Shown here piece after piece: positions 39,301 through 48,003 of a stretch of DNA of 64,000 nt. Below the pieces are notes generated by a model. It ran no database searches and had not been told where the DNA came from. It worked only from the letters and a program-made list of their open reading frames with translations. Every line of letters begins with the position of its first letter. Positions within the stretch are counted from its first letter, which is position 1. The position numbers and the translations under genes were made by a program. Origin of the DNA: Streptomyces jumonjinensis (GTDB lineage: Bacteria; Actinomycetota; Actinomycetes; Streptomycetales; Streptomycetaceae); assembly GCF_009600885.1 (NCBI RefSeq), contig NZ_VCLA01000155.1:1-64000 (forward strand), written 5' to 3'.

Positions 39301-40721
39301 GGGACCACCAGGGCCCGGCTGTCCGGCGAGTGCTTCTTCAGCCAGCCGGCCGTGTCCTCCCAGTACGTCGGCAGCTTGTTGAACGAACCCGGCTGCAGGA
39401 CGGCCCCGGTGACATACGGCAGGGCGAGCCCGGGCAGCACCAGCAGCGCCGCGATCAGCGGAGCGTACCGCCGACCCCACCGCACCCCGTGCCCCGGCCG
39501 TGCCCCGCGCTCCCGCGCCGCGACGGCGGTGAGATGGACGAGCCCGAGAACCAGGGCGAGCGCGAGACCCGGCTGGAACTTGTAGATGTTCCGGAACGGC
39601 GCCAGCGCCCCGTCCAGCAGATCCTGTACGGACCCGGCGAACGGCGCACCGAACTTCCCCGCGTACCCGGCGAGGGTGAGCAGCACGACGGTCAGCACGG
39701 TCAGCACCAGCCAGCGGCGCTCCGGCAGATCCCGCCGGGCGAGCCCCGCGAGCCCCAGCGCGGCGGCCAGCGCCGAACCCACGATGACCGGAACCGACGC
39801 CGCGACACTCCACCCGGCGGGCAGCCAGGCGTCACCGAAGTGCAGATACGCCACCCAGTTACCGGCGCCGCGCAGAACCTCCGTCGCCGCCATCGTGTCC
39901 GTGGTGACCTGTGACGTCTCGATGTACGGGAGGAAGTTCTCCCCGTACGCACTGAGGAGCAGCAGCGGGATCACCCACCACAGCGTCGCCAGGAGGACCC
40001 CCGGCACCCACCACAGAATGAGCTTCAGCTTCCGTGGACCGTTCGGCCGGGACAGCAGATACAGCCCCACCGGCAGCAGTGATGCGAGGGTCGACACCGC
40101 GTTGACCCCGCCCATGAACGGGATCAGCAGTGCGGAGCGCAGCGCCGCGACCCGCGCGCTGTACCGGTCGTCGGTGAGCGGCAGCAGCACCCACGGCAGC
40201 AGCGCGCCGGGCAGCGCGGCGGCCGATGTGGACCCGACGACGATGGTGAACATCGGCCACAGCGCGTACACCACAGCGCCGGGCAACCGCGTCGAACGGG
40301 TGCCGACGTCGAGGCGTTCGGCCAGCCGCAGCGCCCCCCAGAAGGCGGTGGCCACCACCAACGACAGCCACAGCCGCTCCGCCAGCCACACCGGCAACTG
40401 CGTCAGATCGGCGAGGCCGTGGAACGGGAGCATCGGGAACGCGTACCCGGTGTACTGGTTGGCGAGCCCGCCGAACCCGCCGCGGTCGTGCCACAACTGC
40501 CCGAGATCGGCCATGAACCGCCAGGGATCGACGGCGACACCGAGCTTGGTCTCGAACGTCATACGCCCCGGCGACGCCGCCAGGAAGAGCATGAACACCA
40601 CGGCCCAGAATCCCAGAAGCCACCGCCGCGACCGGGGCCCGTCGGGAGGGTCCTGGGTCGCACCGGTGCTCCGGACGGCTGCAGGAGGGGGAGCCTGGGC
40701 CGCTGGGGCCGTACTGGTCAT
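36330..40721 (-). CDS. AftD-like alpha-(1->3)-arabinofuranosyltransferase (DUF3367 type)
   Basis: A 1463-residue GT-C membrane glycosyltransferase. The N-terminal 430 residues carry about ten hydrophobic segments with FETKLGVAVDPWRFMADLG, the acidic loop expected for a polyprenyl-phosphate sugar donor. The periplasmic part has carbohydrate-binding/discoidin-like stretches (VNAFDGNPDTAWAEG; LTDGDLTTAWIAGNKPVIHL). Three further hydrophobic segments precede a Gly/Ala/Asp/Ser repeat tail. ATG 40721 overlaps the methyltransferase stop (ATGA). In mycobacteria AftD adds arabinofuranose to arabinan; Streptomyces lacks that wall, so the acceptor is unknown. Confidence 0.9.
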   Translation of the reverse strand: MTSTAPAAQAPPPAAVRSTGATQDPPDGPRSRRWLLGFWAVVFMLFLAASPGRMTFETKLGVAVDPWRFMADLGQLWHDRGGFGGLANQYTGYAFPMLPFHGLADLTQLPVWLAERLWLSLVVATAFWGALRLAERLDVGTRSTRLPGAVVYALWPMFTIVVGSTSAAALPGALLPWVLLPLTDDRYSARVAALRSALLIPFMGGVNAVSTLASLLPVGLYLLSRPNGPRKLKLILWWVPGVLLATLWWVIPLLLLSAYGENFLPYIETSQVTTDTMAATEVLRGAGNWVAYLHFGDAWLPAGWSVAASVPVIVGSALAAALGLAGLARRDLPERRWLVLTVLTVVLLTLAGYAGKFGAPFAGSVQDLLDGALAPFRNIYKFQPGLALALVLGLVHLTAVAARERGARPGHGVRWGRRYAPLIAALLVLPGLALPYVTGAVLQPGSFNKLPTYWEDTAGWLKKHSPDSRALVVPATAHGVYTWGSPIDQPLDVLADSPWAQRDYVPFGTPGNRRAMDAVEQALLTGAGIPGLRDYLNRAGLHYVVVRNDLDPDQLGYVPTPTVKRALEQSGYKRVKGLGPVMTGGRIADDTPLQIEGLFPRQRAVEIFAPAEDTRRPGRAGIHTAADTAVVSGGPESLLPLAADPSLRGRPTVLTGDEHPGVDTPALQVTGDGLRHADTRFGLVNTNTSYTYTKDERNHPDSVQGPGDAPHQILPTKGIERQTVAELRGAREVTASSSGNWLFHLPQYDPVNAFDGNPDTAWAEGVPGSAKGQWLRIAFDGKKRMPSSLKVTPLPQDGVRSAATRVKVETAQGSETSPLATNGRTQEVMSPRGETSWMKLTIVDVEAGRPGLTGSGFAEIGIPGVTVTRMLKLPTDGADSDAAAEIVSLHRPSDPGGLSPAGTESGLHRSFTTGAAGAQDVRISAVPVPGDELDELLYRVAPEQAKQITATADSTARLGTELSARNLTDGDLTTAWIAGNKPVIHLKWSGKKSVDSLVLAGAGGLSARPTEIEISSPDGAAIANVDDNGWARFEAIKTDQLDITVTRTAPVVLHNPVADDDLQLPVGLTELHVPALADYRTEQPAADRRFTLKCGEGPALAVDGTLHATSAKGTVRDVVERRPIEVTLCQRGKKKPTLALGAGAHQVEAGDAGPLAITDVTLTRGRPAAPAANSRGLTIGDWQDDRREVSVGAGAASYLTTYENFNDGWKATLNGRELSPLRLDGWQQGFEIPQGEGGTVTLSYEPSRVYETGLAVSGVALLALIGLALYRRREENPERTAGTAPAPVPNGPGTVLGLVAPTLVALVVAGWFALLVPALALIALRRHALLAPIAFAAMAGAGVAAATGAGAAPAAGEGAFGYMAQLLAFIALFAALVTVGGLERHGRVPEADSGSGPGFRFRFGVGKGTGSGSGDGAGAGAGDGAGDGAGAGAGSSAQPDAGHPDAPAPGAPAGPGAPGGGVQ

Positions 40722-41518
40722 GGACACCGCCGAAGAATGAGGAGGAGATTCCAGGTAGCGAACTCACGCAGGCCCGGCACCCGGGTCACCGCCCCGGCCA
40801 GGAACGGCCAGTAGCGGGAGCGGGCGGAGACCACCGTGACGTCGGTCCTGGCCCGTACCTGGCGCAGGGTGGGACCGATGTGCACGGCGAAGAGGTTCTC
40901 GCCGAGGGTGTGCTTGGCGGGGCGGCCGGTGCGCCGCTCATAGCGGGCCCGTGCCCTCGCGGCGCCCAGATAGTGCCAGGGCGCCCACTCATGACCGCCC
41001 CAGGGGGACAGCCAGTTGGTGAACGAGACGTAGATCAGCCCGCCGGGGCGGGTCACGCGGATCATCTCGCTGAGAAAAGTCTGCGGATCGTCCACATGCT
41101 CAAGGACGTTGGAAGAGAAGCACACATCGGCCGAACCGTCCGCGAGCGGCAGCAGATAGCCGTCCGCGACGACCGCCCCCTCGGGCGGCGTCGGACCCAA
41201 CTCCCGTACATCCGGCTCGAAAAGGAAACCGTGCGCGCCGCGCCGGCGGAATTCCTCGGTGAAGTACCCGGCCCCGCCGCCGATGTCGACGACGGTCCGC
41301 CCGCCGACGGGCCCGCCGTACGCCTCGACCTGATCGGCGGCGTCCCGCGCCAGCAGCGCGTAGCACGTCCCGGGGTCGTCCGGCTCCCGCATAAAGGCTC
41401 GGAACAGGGCCAACGAGCGTCTGAAGGAAGGGTCTCTCGGTGTCGTGCGGCGGCCCGCCGTCCGCGGGGCACCGGGGGCGCCCGCGACGGCGCGGACTCT
41501 TGGACCAGGGGCTGGCAT
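40718..41518 (-). CDS. Class I SAM-dependent methyltransferase
   Basis: A 266-residue methyltransferase with motif I VVDIGGGAGYFTEEF near residue 75, VCFSSNVLEHVDDPQTFLSE, RVTRPGGLIYVSFTNW, and a distinctive WGGHEWAPWHYLG loop seen in glycan-cluster methyltransferases. GAGG lies 5 bases before ATG 41518, and only 6 bp separate it from the glycosyltransferase. Likely target: a sugar hydroxyl of the conjugate. Confidence 0.88.
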   Translation of the reverse strand: MPAPGPRVRAVAGAPGAPRTAGRRTTPRDPSFRRSLALFRAFMREPDDPGTCYALLARDAADQVEAYGGPVGGRTVVDIGGGAGYFTEEFRRRGAHGFLFEPDVRELGPTPPEGAVVADGYLLPLADGSADVCFSSNVLEHVDDPQTFLSEMIRVTRPGGLIYVSFTNWLSPWGGHEWAPWHYLGAARARARYERRTGRPAKHTLGENLFAVHIGPTLRQVRARTDVTVVSARSRYWPFLAGAVTRVPGLREFATWNLLLILRRCP

Positions 41519-41524
41519 CGATCC

Positions 41525-42733
41525 TCACTTCCGCCGGGAGCGCGCGGCGGCCCGCGGAGCGATCCGCGCGGGGCGCGGGCTCTCCTCGGGTTGGGCGGCG
41601 GCCTCCACGGCGACATCGCGGAACGCCCGTACCGTACTGGCCCAGGTGTACCCCGCCGCCAACTCCCGTGCGGCCCACCCCATGACCGACCGGCGCCGCT
41701 CGTTGAGCGCCAGTGAGCACCAGGCGGCGGCGAATGAACTCTCCCCCCGGGCCAGCACCCCGCTCACCCCGTCGTCGACCGAGTCCCGCAGCCCCGGCAC
41801 ATCGAAGCCGACCGTCGGGGTCGACCGGATCGCGGCCTCCGTGACCACCAGGCCCCATCCCTCCACGGCCGACGGATGCAGCAGCAGCCAGGCCGAGCAG
41901 AGCAGCCGGTGCTTCTCCGCCTCCGTGACATGGCCCGCGAACTCCACTCCGGCGCCCGCGAGCTTCGCCAGCCGGTCCCGCTCCGGACCGTCTCCGACGA
42001 TGACGAGCCGGCCGCCGGTCACCGGCCTGACCCGCTCCCACAGCCGCAGCAGCAGATCGATCCGCTTGTACTCCACGAGCCGGCCCAGCGCCAGGAACAA
42101 CGGCTCGGGCGAGCGGGGATGCTGGGGTCCGGGCTCCTCGACACCGTTGTGCACCACACGTATCCGGTCCTCGTCGACGCCGATCCCACGCAGCGCCCCG
42201 GCCGTGGACGGGGACACCGCGACCATCAGGTTCCGCCGTTGCGCCTCCCTGAGGGCCCAGTGCTCCAGCCGGCGGCCGAGCAGGCCGGCGGGCGCGAGGG
42301 CACGGCCGCCGAAGCGCATGTCCCACAGTTCGGTGTGGACGTGGTTGACCAGACACAGCGTCGGACCCCGATGCCACAGCGGCGCCAGATACGGCATGCC
42401 GTTGCACACCTCGACCAGCAGATCGCAGTCGCCGACCCGCTGGGCCAGGGTCCTGCGGGCCCGCAGGAAGTGACCGAGGTCGCCGCCCGCCGACACCACA
42501 CGGTAGTCGCGGGAGGCTGCCGGGCCACCGCAGACAAGGGTGACCTGATGGCCGAGGCGCGTGAGGCCGTCGGCCAGCCGGTCGATCAGGAGCTCGGAAC
42601 CGCCGGCGGCGGGATTGCCGAGGTCGCGGCGGGAGAGGAACACAATGCGGCGCGGCTCGGCGGGCAGCGCCGCATGGGGCTGAGCGGGCCGGGGACCGGC
42701 CGTGCGCAGCGAAGCGGGCACGTGCTGGGGCAT
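41525..42733 (-). CDS. GT4-family glycosyltransferase
   Basis: A 402-residue GT-B enzyme. The N-terminal domain starts IVFLSRRDLGNPAAGGSELL (the G-G-S-E motif), the middle has HNGVEEPG and ALGRLVEYKRIDLLLRLWER, and the donor site is SAVEGWGLVVTEAA (E-x7-E). No membrane segment; it acts on the cytoplasmic face. GGAG precedes ATG 42733. First gene of the seven-gene operon ending at 32860. The C-terminal 35 residues are basic (PRAAARSRRK), perhaps for membrane binding. Confidence 0.9.
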   Translation of the reverse strand: MPQHVPASLRTAGPRPAQPHAALPAEPRRIVFLSRRDLGNPAAGGSELLIDRLADGLTRLGHQVTLVCGGPAASRDYRVVSAGGDLGHFLRARRTLAQRVGDCDLLVEVCNGMPYLAPLWHRGPTLCLVNHVHTELWDMRFGGRALAPAGLLGRRLEHWALREAQRRNLMVAVSPSTAGALRGIGVDEDRIRVVHNGVEEPGPQHPRSPEPLFLALGRLVEYKRIDLLLRLWERVRPVTGGRLVIVGDGPERDRLAKLAGAGVEFAGHVTEAEKHRLLCSAWLLLHPSAVEGWGLVVTEAAIRSTPTVGFDVPGLRDSVDDGVSGVLARGESSFAAAWCSLALNERRRSVMGWAARELAAGYTWASTVRAFRDVAVEAAAQPEESPRPARIAPRAAARSRRK

Positions 42734-42850
42734 TGCTGCTCCGACTCGTCTCAAGGTGCGGGAACCGTGCGGCGGCAGTGGTGCGAGGATCGTTCTCGGC
42801 ACGGGAGGGCGGACGGATGAAGGGTTGGGGACGTACGGGGCGATACGGGG

Positions 42851-42895
42851 GGTGAGGCGGTACGAGGTGAGGCGGTACGAGGTGAGGCGGTACCC
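42851..42895. repeat. 15-bp tandem repeat, three copies
   Basis: ggtgaggcggtacga is repeated at 42851-42865, 42866-42880 and 42881-42895 (last copy ending ccc). It lies 118-162 bp upstream of the glycosyltransferase start, in the operon's promoter region. Confidence 0.8.
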
Positions 42896-43169
42896 AGGGA
42901 GGTACGCGTCGGTACGGAGTTGAAGCGGGACACGACGGGTGGGCCGGGTCCGGAACCGCGCCGGGGGATCGACTACTGCAGCGCGCGGCCCCGGTGGGGT
43001 TCCGGTCCGGGGTGAGCACGCCCCGGAGGGTGCCGGGGCCGCTCGGATGTGCTGGGGTCGTGCACGGATGGCGTGTTCGGGTGGGTGGGATGGACAGTTT
43101 TCGCCCAGTGGTTCGCTGCGGCTACTCACCGAGATGACAAATTGAGCACCTGTTACCGGCCGTATCTCA

Positions 43170-44165
43170 TCACCGGGTGACGGATTCCGGTATCCGGGCC
43201 GAAGCCGGGGCCGCGGCGGCGCCCTCAGGACGCCCCCGGAACACCATGACCGAGCCCGCCACGGCCAGCAGCAGCCCCAGCCCGCCCGCCCCCACGGGCG
43301 CCGTCAGTCCCACCAACTGGAGCTTGCGATTGTCGGCCTTCGCCAGCTCCACCTGCTTCTTCTGCGTCTCCTCGGTGAACGCGATGCGCTTGCTCTCCAG
43401 CAGCACCACCTCGTTGTCGTCGGAGTCCGCGCCGGGCGCCCGCAGCGTCTTCCTCGGCCCGATCGCCGCGTACAGAATCCGCCCGGTCCTCTGGTCCGCG
43501 ACCAGCTCGATGCCGTGGTTGGCGTACCACTCCTCGGCGAGGACCTGACCACGCTCCGGCTGGCCGACGAGCACCCCCGGCACCTGCCGCGTTCCGGTCT
43601 TCACCGGGTCGACCGTGCCGGTGAACAGGTACCCCTCATGGCCCTGGATCTTCTTCCTGTCCTTGAACCGGAGTTCCACGGTGGCGCCCAGAGTGCTGTC
43701 CCACCAGCGGTACGAACGCCTCTCCACACCGAACGGGAACTTCAGGTACGCCTCGCCCTCGAATCGCGGGCTCTCCCCGCAGCAGTGCACGGGGGCGTTG
43801 GTCTTCCGGTCGGTCACCCAGCGTTCCACGGTCCACTGGAACGCGTCGTGGGGATCGGACGCGGGCAGGGTGCCGTCGGTGTCGACGCTCGTCGACACGT
43901 CCCAGATCGCCTGGCCGCCGGCCTCGCTGTCGGCCACGTCTCCGCGGACCTTCCGGGTGATGGTGAGCTTTGCCTCATCGACGGTTTTGACCTTCTTGGC
44001 ATCGAAATAGCTCCCCTGACCAGTGAAGACCGTGGTCGCGTCGGTGTCGATCGGGGTGCGCTGGGCGCGCGGCTCGACATACCAGGCGAGCATCGCGGCC
44101 AGCACCAGCAGAAAGGTGCCGATGCCCAGCAGAACGAGGGAAACGGGTGAGGTGGTACGTCGCAT
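43170..44165 (-). CDS. DUF3068 membrane-anchored protein
   Basis: A 331-residue protein of the DUF3068 family. One hydrophobic segment near the N-terminus (VLLGIGTFLLVLAAMLAWYV) and one near the C-terminus flank a large external domain with VTDRKTNAPVHCCGES and YRWWDSTLGATVELRF. ATG 44165 has GGAG 8 bases upstream and gives a proper N-terminus; GTG 44201 is less supported. DUF3068 genes accompany AftD-type genes in actinobacteria, so a role in cell-surface glycan assembly is likely, though its biochemistry is unknown. Confidence 0.85.
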   Translation of the reverse strand: MRRTTSPVSLVLLGIGTFLLVLAAMLAWYVEPRAQRTPIDTDATTVFTGQGSYFDAKKVKTVDEAKLTITRKVRGDVADSEAGGQAIWDVSTSVDTDGTLPASDPHDAFQWTVERWVTDRKTNAPVHCCGESPRFEGEAYLKFPFGVERRSYRWWDSTLGATVELRFKDRKKIQGHEGYLFTGTVDPVKTGTRQVPGVLVGQPERGQVLAEEWYANHGIELVADQRTGRILYAAIGPRKTLRAPGADSDDNEVVLLESKRIAFTEETQKKQVELAKADNRKLQLVGLTAPVGAGGLGLLLAVAGSVMVFRGRPEGAAAAPASARIPESVTR

Positions 44166-44295
44166 CCGGGCACTCCAGAAGGGTTCGAGGCGGCTCGACA
44201 CGGTGTCGGAGAATCGAGGTCACAAGGCGACGGAACGTCTGCGCGCGGGTGGAAAAATGCAGGCGCGGTATGGGCCGGGAACCGTAGGCGGACCC

Positions 44296-44310
44296 TTGAC
44301 TAGGTGTCAA
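44296..44310. promoter_or_regulatory. ttgac/gtcaa inverted repeat between divergent genes
   Basis: ttgactaggtgtcaa has 5-bp arms and a 5-nt centre. It lies between the divergent DUF3068 and DUF2613/PucR genes. It may be an operator or include a -35 element. Confidence 0.35.
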
Positions 44311-44481
44311 TGCATTGTCGAGACTGACTCCAGCCGGTCGGGGCCGGCACGCGCCACCACGGGAAGGCAGGACCAGGGACCCGTGACCACTCACGATCAG
44401 GGAACTCGTGAGCACTGGCGCGGATCGTGTGGATCACCAGGGTGGGGACGACCTTTCGACCGGAGGGACTGGACCCCCAGC

Positions 44482-44634
44482 ATGCCCAGACTGCTCGCCG
44501 CCGCACTCACCGTCGTGGCCGCCGCGGCCCTCGCCGTGGGCGCCGCCCTCGGTGTCGTGGCCCTGCTCAACGCCACCCCGGACCAGCCCAACACCCCCCT
44601 CGTCACCTACGAGACGGCCTCCCGGGAGCGCTGA
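44482..44634 (+). CDS. DUF2613-type small membrane protein
   Basis: A 50-residue protein with one transmembrane helix: MPRLLAAALTVVAAAALAVG, then a short external tail. The length and MPRLL start match the DUF2613 family of actinobacteria. It lies 3 bp before the PucR gene and is likely co-transcribed with it. Function unknown. Confidence 0.75.
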   Translation: MPRLLAAALTVVAAAALAVGAALGVVALLNATPDQPNTPLVTYETASRER

Positions 44635-44637
44635 CCA

Positions 44638-45951
44638 GTGCCCTCCTCCACCCCAGCCCTCGGCCCCCCGGGCGCCACCGCGGCTTCCGTCGCCATGGGG
44701 GACCGTGCCGTGCTGCCACTCGGGGCCCGTTCGGCCTGGCATGACGTACCGCGCAGCCAGGTACGCCGATTCGCGGCGCTCGCGATGGCCGAGGCTCCCA
44801 CGCTGGCCGAGGAGATCCTGCGGGAGATCCGCCGTGAGTACCCGCACGTCCCGGTCGTCCTCGACGACTCCGGGGAACCCAAGTCCCTCATCGGTATCCG
44901 GCGTGCCATCGAGATCTTCGTCCTGCATCTGGAGACAGCCGAGGACCGGCCCCGCGTCCACCCCGAAGTCTTCCAGGACTTCGGCCGCGGCGAGGGAATC
45001 GGCGGCCGCAGCCTCGACTCCCTCCAGGCCATCTACCGCCTCGGCGTCCGCCTCACCTGGCGGCGCCTCGCCGAGATCGGCCAGCGCGTCGACATCCCGC
45101 CACCGGCCATGTACGAACTGGTCGACGCGGGTTACGAGTACCTTGACGGGCTCGTCGACCAGTCGGTACGCGGCTATGCCGAGGCCGCCGCCCAGCAGGC
45201 GGGTGAACGCCTCCGGCTCCAGCGCGAGCTCATGGACCTCCTCCTCGCCGAGCACCGCACCCGCACCGCCGCCGGCCCGCACGAGATCGCCGCCACCCTC
45301 GCGGAACGCGCCGCCCGGATCGGCTGGCCACTGCCCGCCAAGGTCGCCGCCGGGGTGCTGCTGCGCCCCGCCCGCCAGGCCGTCGCCCCCGCCGTCGGCC
45401 AGGGTGTCCTCCTGGACATGGAGGCCGAACAGCCCCGCATGGTCGTGCCCGACCCGGACGCGGCGGGCCGCCCCGAACTGCTGCGGCGTGCCATGACCGG
45501 CTGGGCCGGCGCGATCGGGCCGCCGGTGCCGCTGGTCGACGCCGCGAAGTCGCTGCGCTGGGCCGAGGCCGCCGTATGTCTCATGGAACGCGGGCTGCTT
45601 CCGGCGGGGGAGGTGCTGCACTGCACCGAGCACACCGAGGCCCTTGTGCTCCTCCAGCCCGAGGAACTGATCGACGACCTGGCCCGCCGCACCCTCGCAC
45701 CGCTCGCCGACTGTGGCCAGGCCCATGCCCGCCGCCTCGCCGAGACCCTGCTCGCCTGGCTGGAGACCCGGGGCGGCGCCCCCGAGGTCGCGGGGCGCCT
45801 CGGGGTCCACCCCCAGACCGTCCGCTACCGGCTCCGCCAGATCCGGGAGCTGTGGGGGGATGAGATCGACGACCCCGACCGCCGCTTCGAACTCGAACTG
45901 GTCCTCCGGGCCCAGCGATTGCGCGGAGACCTGGGCCGTCCTACCCCCTGA
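44638..45951 (+). CDS. PucR-family transcriptional regulator
   Basis: A 437-residue regulator. A long helical sensory region (RRFAALAMAEAPTLAEEILR; YRLGVRLTWRRLAEIGQRV) and a GGDEF-like middle precede the C-terminal PucR helix-turn-helix LAWLETRGGAPEVAGRLGVH followed by QTVRYRLRQIRELWG. GTG 44638 lies 3 bases after the DUF2613 stop. Ligand and targets unknown; the linked small membrane protein may be one. Confidence 0.88.
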   Translation: MPSSTPALGPPGATAASVAMGDRAVLPLGARSAWHDVPRSQVRRFAALAMAEAPTLAEEILREIRREYPHVPVVLDDSGEPKSLIGIRRAIEIFVLHLETAEDRPRVHPEVFQDFGRGEGIGGRSLDSLQAIYRLGVRLTWRRLAEIGQRVDIPPPAMYELVDAGYEYLDGLVDQSVRGYAEAAAQQAGERLRLQRELMDLLLAEHRTRTAAGPHEIAATLAERAARIGWPLPAKVAAGVLLRPARQAVAPAVGQGVLLDMEAEQPRMVVPDPDAAGRPELLRRAMTGWAGAIGPPVPLVDAAKSLRWAEAAVCLMERGLLPAGEVLHCTEHTEALVLLQPEELIDDLARRTLAPLADCGQAHARRLAETLLAWLETRGGAPEVAGRLGVHPQTVRYRLRQIRELWGDEIDDPDRRFELELVLRAQRLRGDLGRPTP

Positions 45952-46154
45952 CCCGCGTACCACCACTGCCGCGAACCCTGCGGGGACGGCAGCCCGGTCC
46001 TGGAACCGGCGGCTCACCGTGGGGCTTCATCGGCGGCGGCCGTCTGTCCGTCTGCCTGGGGATCACGGCTGGTCGGCCGGGTGCGGGAGTGCGCAGGGCG
46101 GGAGGCGGAGCCGACGGCACGGACGAGCTCATGGCCGCGGCCCAGGACATGTCG

Positions 46155-46620
46155 TCACCTCGGGTCCGGCGGCAGCTTGGCGCGTACGGTCAGGCCGCCG
46201 TCGGGGTTGGCGTGCGCGGTGACGGCGCCATGGTGGGCGTGCACGATCGAGCGGACGATGGCGAGGCCCAGGCCGTGGCCGGAGCGGTCGCTGGTGACGC
46301 GGGACTGCTGCCGGTAGAAGGGCTCGAACAGGCGCTGGGCGACGATGTCATCGACATGCCGCCCGGTGTTCTCCACCTCGATGACGATCTCTTTCTCGCG
46401 CAGGACCGCGAGGTGTACCGAGCCGCCGGGCTTGTTGTAGGCCAAGGCGTTGTCGAGCAGGTTGAGCAGGAGCTGACGGAGCAGGGTGGCATTGCCGGGG
46501 ACGGTGCAGTCGGGCTCGGTGTCGACGTCGAGGCGCAGGTCCGCCGTGGCCGCCTGCGCGGTGCGTTCGGCAGCCGCGTCCGTGGCGAGGGCCGCGAGGT
46601 CGTGGTCGCCGGGCGAGGGA
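46155..46620 (-). pseudogene. Histidine kinase, C-terminal ATPase half only
   Basis: About 150 residues of a HATPase domain: RQLLLNLLDNALAYNKPGGS (N box), LFEPFYRQQ (F box), SGHGLGLAIVRSIV (G2 box), stop at 46155. The sensor, membrane and phospho-acceptor His regions are missing because the sequence switches near 46620 to a permease gene on the other strand. Confidence 0.8.
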
Positions 46621-47198
46621 TCGGCCCGATGACCGTCAACGACAAGCAGTACAAGCAGCTCGTCGGCCCCATCACCAGGACCGCGGACTTCGCGACCGTC
46701 ACCGTGTGGATCGTCGCCCTCGCCGGCACCGTGATCCTCGCCCTGATCGTCGCCTCCTCGCTGCGCGAGCGCCGCAAGGAGCTGGGCATCCTGCTCTCGC
46801 TCGGCGAGAAGAAGCCCAAGCTGCTCGGCCAGCATCTGGTGGAGGTCGTCGCCTGCGCGGTGATCGCGGTGGGCCTCGCCTCGGCGGGCAGCCAGTTCCT
46901 GTCCCAGACCATCGGCGACCGGCTGCTGGCCGGCGAGGTGTCCTCGGCCGAGGACACCGCGGCGAACGCGGACAACGGCCCCGACCCCAGCGCCGTCACC
47001 GGCGCCGGAGGCGCCACCCCTCTCACGGAGGACGCCCCCGAGGTCGAGCCCATCGACTCGCTCGACGTACGCCTCGGCACCGCCGACATCGCCAAGGTCG
47101 GCGCCACCGGTCTCGGCATCGCCGCCCTGGCCACGCTCATCCCCGGCGCGCGTGTGCTGCGCCTCGATCCGCGTGACATCCTGACGAAGGGCGACTGA
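46621..47198 (+). pseudogene. FtsX/MacB-type ABC permease, C-terminal half only
   Basis: From about 46629 (ATG with GAGGG upstream, perhaps fortuitous) the reading MTVNDKQYKQLVGPITRTAD shows the last FtsX domain with three hydrophobic segments, RERRKELGILLSLGEKK (the coupling region) and a C-terminal VLRLDPRDILTKG. The N-terminal half and first membrane segment are missing. A 189-residue product could be made but would be an incomplete transporter. Confidence 0.78.
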
Positions 47199-47202
47199 AG
47201 CG

Positions 47203-47889
47203 ATGACTTTCCTCCCGCATGCTCCGGTGCTCGAACTCACCGAGGTGACCCGCTCCTACCAGAGCGGCAACCGCAAACGCACCGTGCTCAGGGGCATCAG
47301 CTACGCTTTCGAACCGGGCCGCATGTATGCCGTGATCGGCCCCTCCGGCAGCGGCAAGACCACACTGCTCTCGCTGGCCAGCGGCCTGGACTCACCGAGT
47401 GCCGGCACCGTCCGCTTCCGCGGCAAGGATGTCGCGGAACTGGGCCTCGGCCGCTACCGCAACCGTCATGCGGCCACCGTCTTCCAATCGTTGAACCTGC
47501 TCACGTATATGACGGCGGTCCAGAACATCACCTCCGCCATGGAGATCACCGGGGTGCAGCGGGGCAACAAGAATCAGCGCGCGGTCGAGCTCCTCGACCT
47601 GCTCGGGGTGGACGCCGGCGACCACAACCGCCGGACCCTGAAGCTGTCCGGCGGTCAGCAGCAGCGCGTCGCCATCGCCCGTGCGCTGGCCTGCGAGGTC
47701 GACATCCTCTTCGCGGACGAACCCACCGGCAGTCTCGACCACGAGACCGCGGGCGGGATCATCTCCGTGTTCCGGAAGCTGGCGCACGACGAGGGCAAGT
47801 GCGTGGTGGTGGTGACGCACTCCCGTGAGGTGGCAGCCGCCTCGGACGAGGTGTTGCAACTCAAGCGGGGCAAGCTCAGCGCACGATAG
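47203..47889 (+). CDS. ABC transporter ATP-binding protein (MacB/LolD type)
   Basis: A 228-residue ATPase: Walker A GPSGSGKTTLLSLASG, Q-loop TVFQSLNLLTYMTAV, signature LSGGQQQR, Walker B DILFADEPTGSLD, H-loop VVVTHSREVA. It lies 4 bp after the truncated permease and was clearly its partner. With the permease broken it is probably an orphan unless it serves another transporter. Confidence 0.9.
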   Translation: MTFLPHAPVLELTEVTRSYQSGNRKRTVLRGISYAFEPGRMYAVIGPSGSGKTTLLSLASGLDSPSAGTVRFRGKDVAELGLGRYRNRHAATVFQSLNLLTYMTAVQNITSAMEITGVQRGNKNQRAVELLDLLGVDAGDHNRRTLKLSGGQQQRVAIARALACEVDILFADEPTGSLDHETAGGIISVFRKLAHDEGKCVVVVTHSREVAAASDEVLQLKRGKLSAR

Positions 47890-48003
47890 GCACGGACGGA
47901 CAGCGCGCCTCGCCCCTCGGTCGCGGCCCGCCGCCGCGGACCCGGTCCGCATCCCGTGGCGGCGATGCGGCCGGAGCCGGGGTGCTGGGCGGATGGTCCT
48001 CGG

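Noticed and set aside
42851..42895. CRISPR-like array
   Set aside because: Units are contiguous with no spacers and only 15 bp long; a plain tandem repeat.
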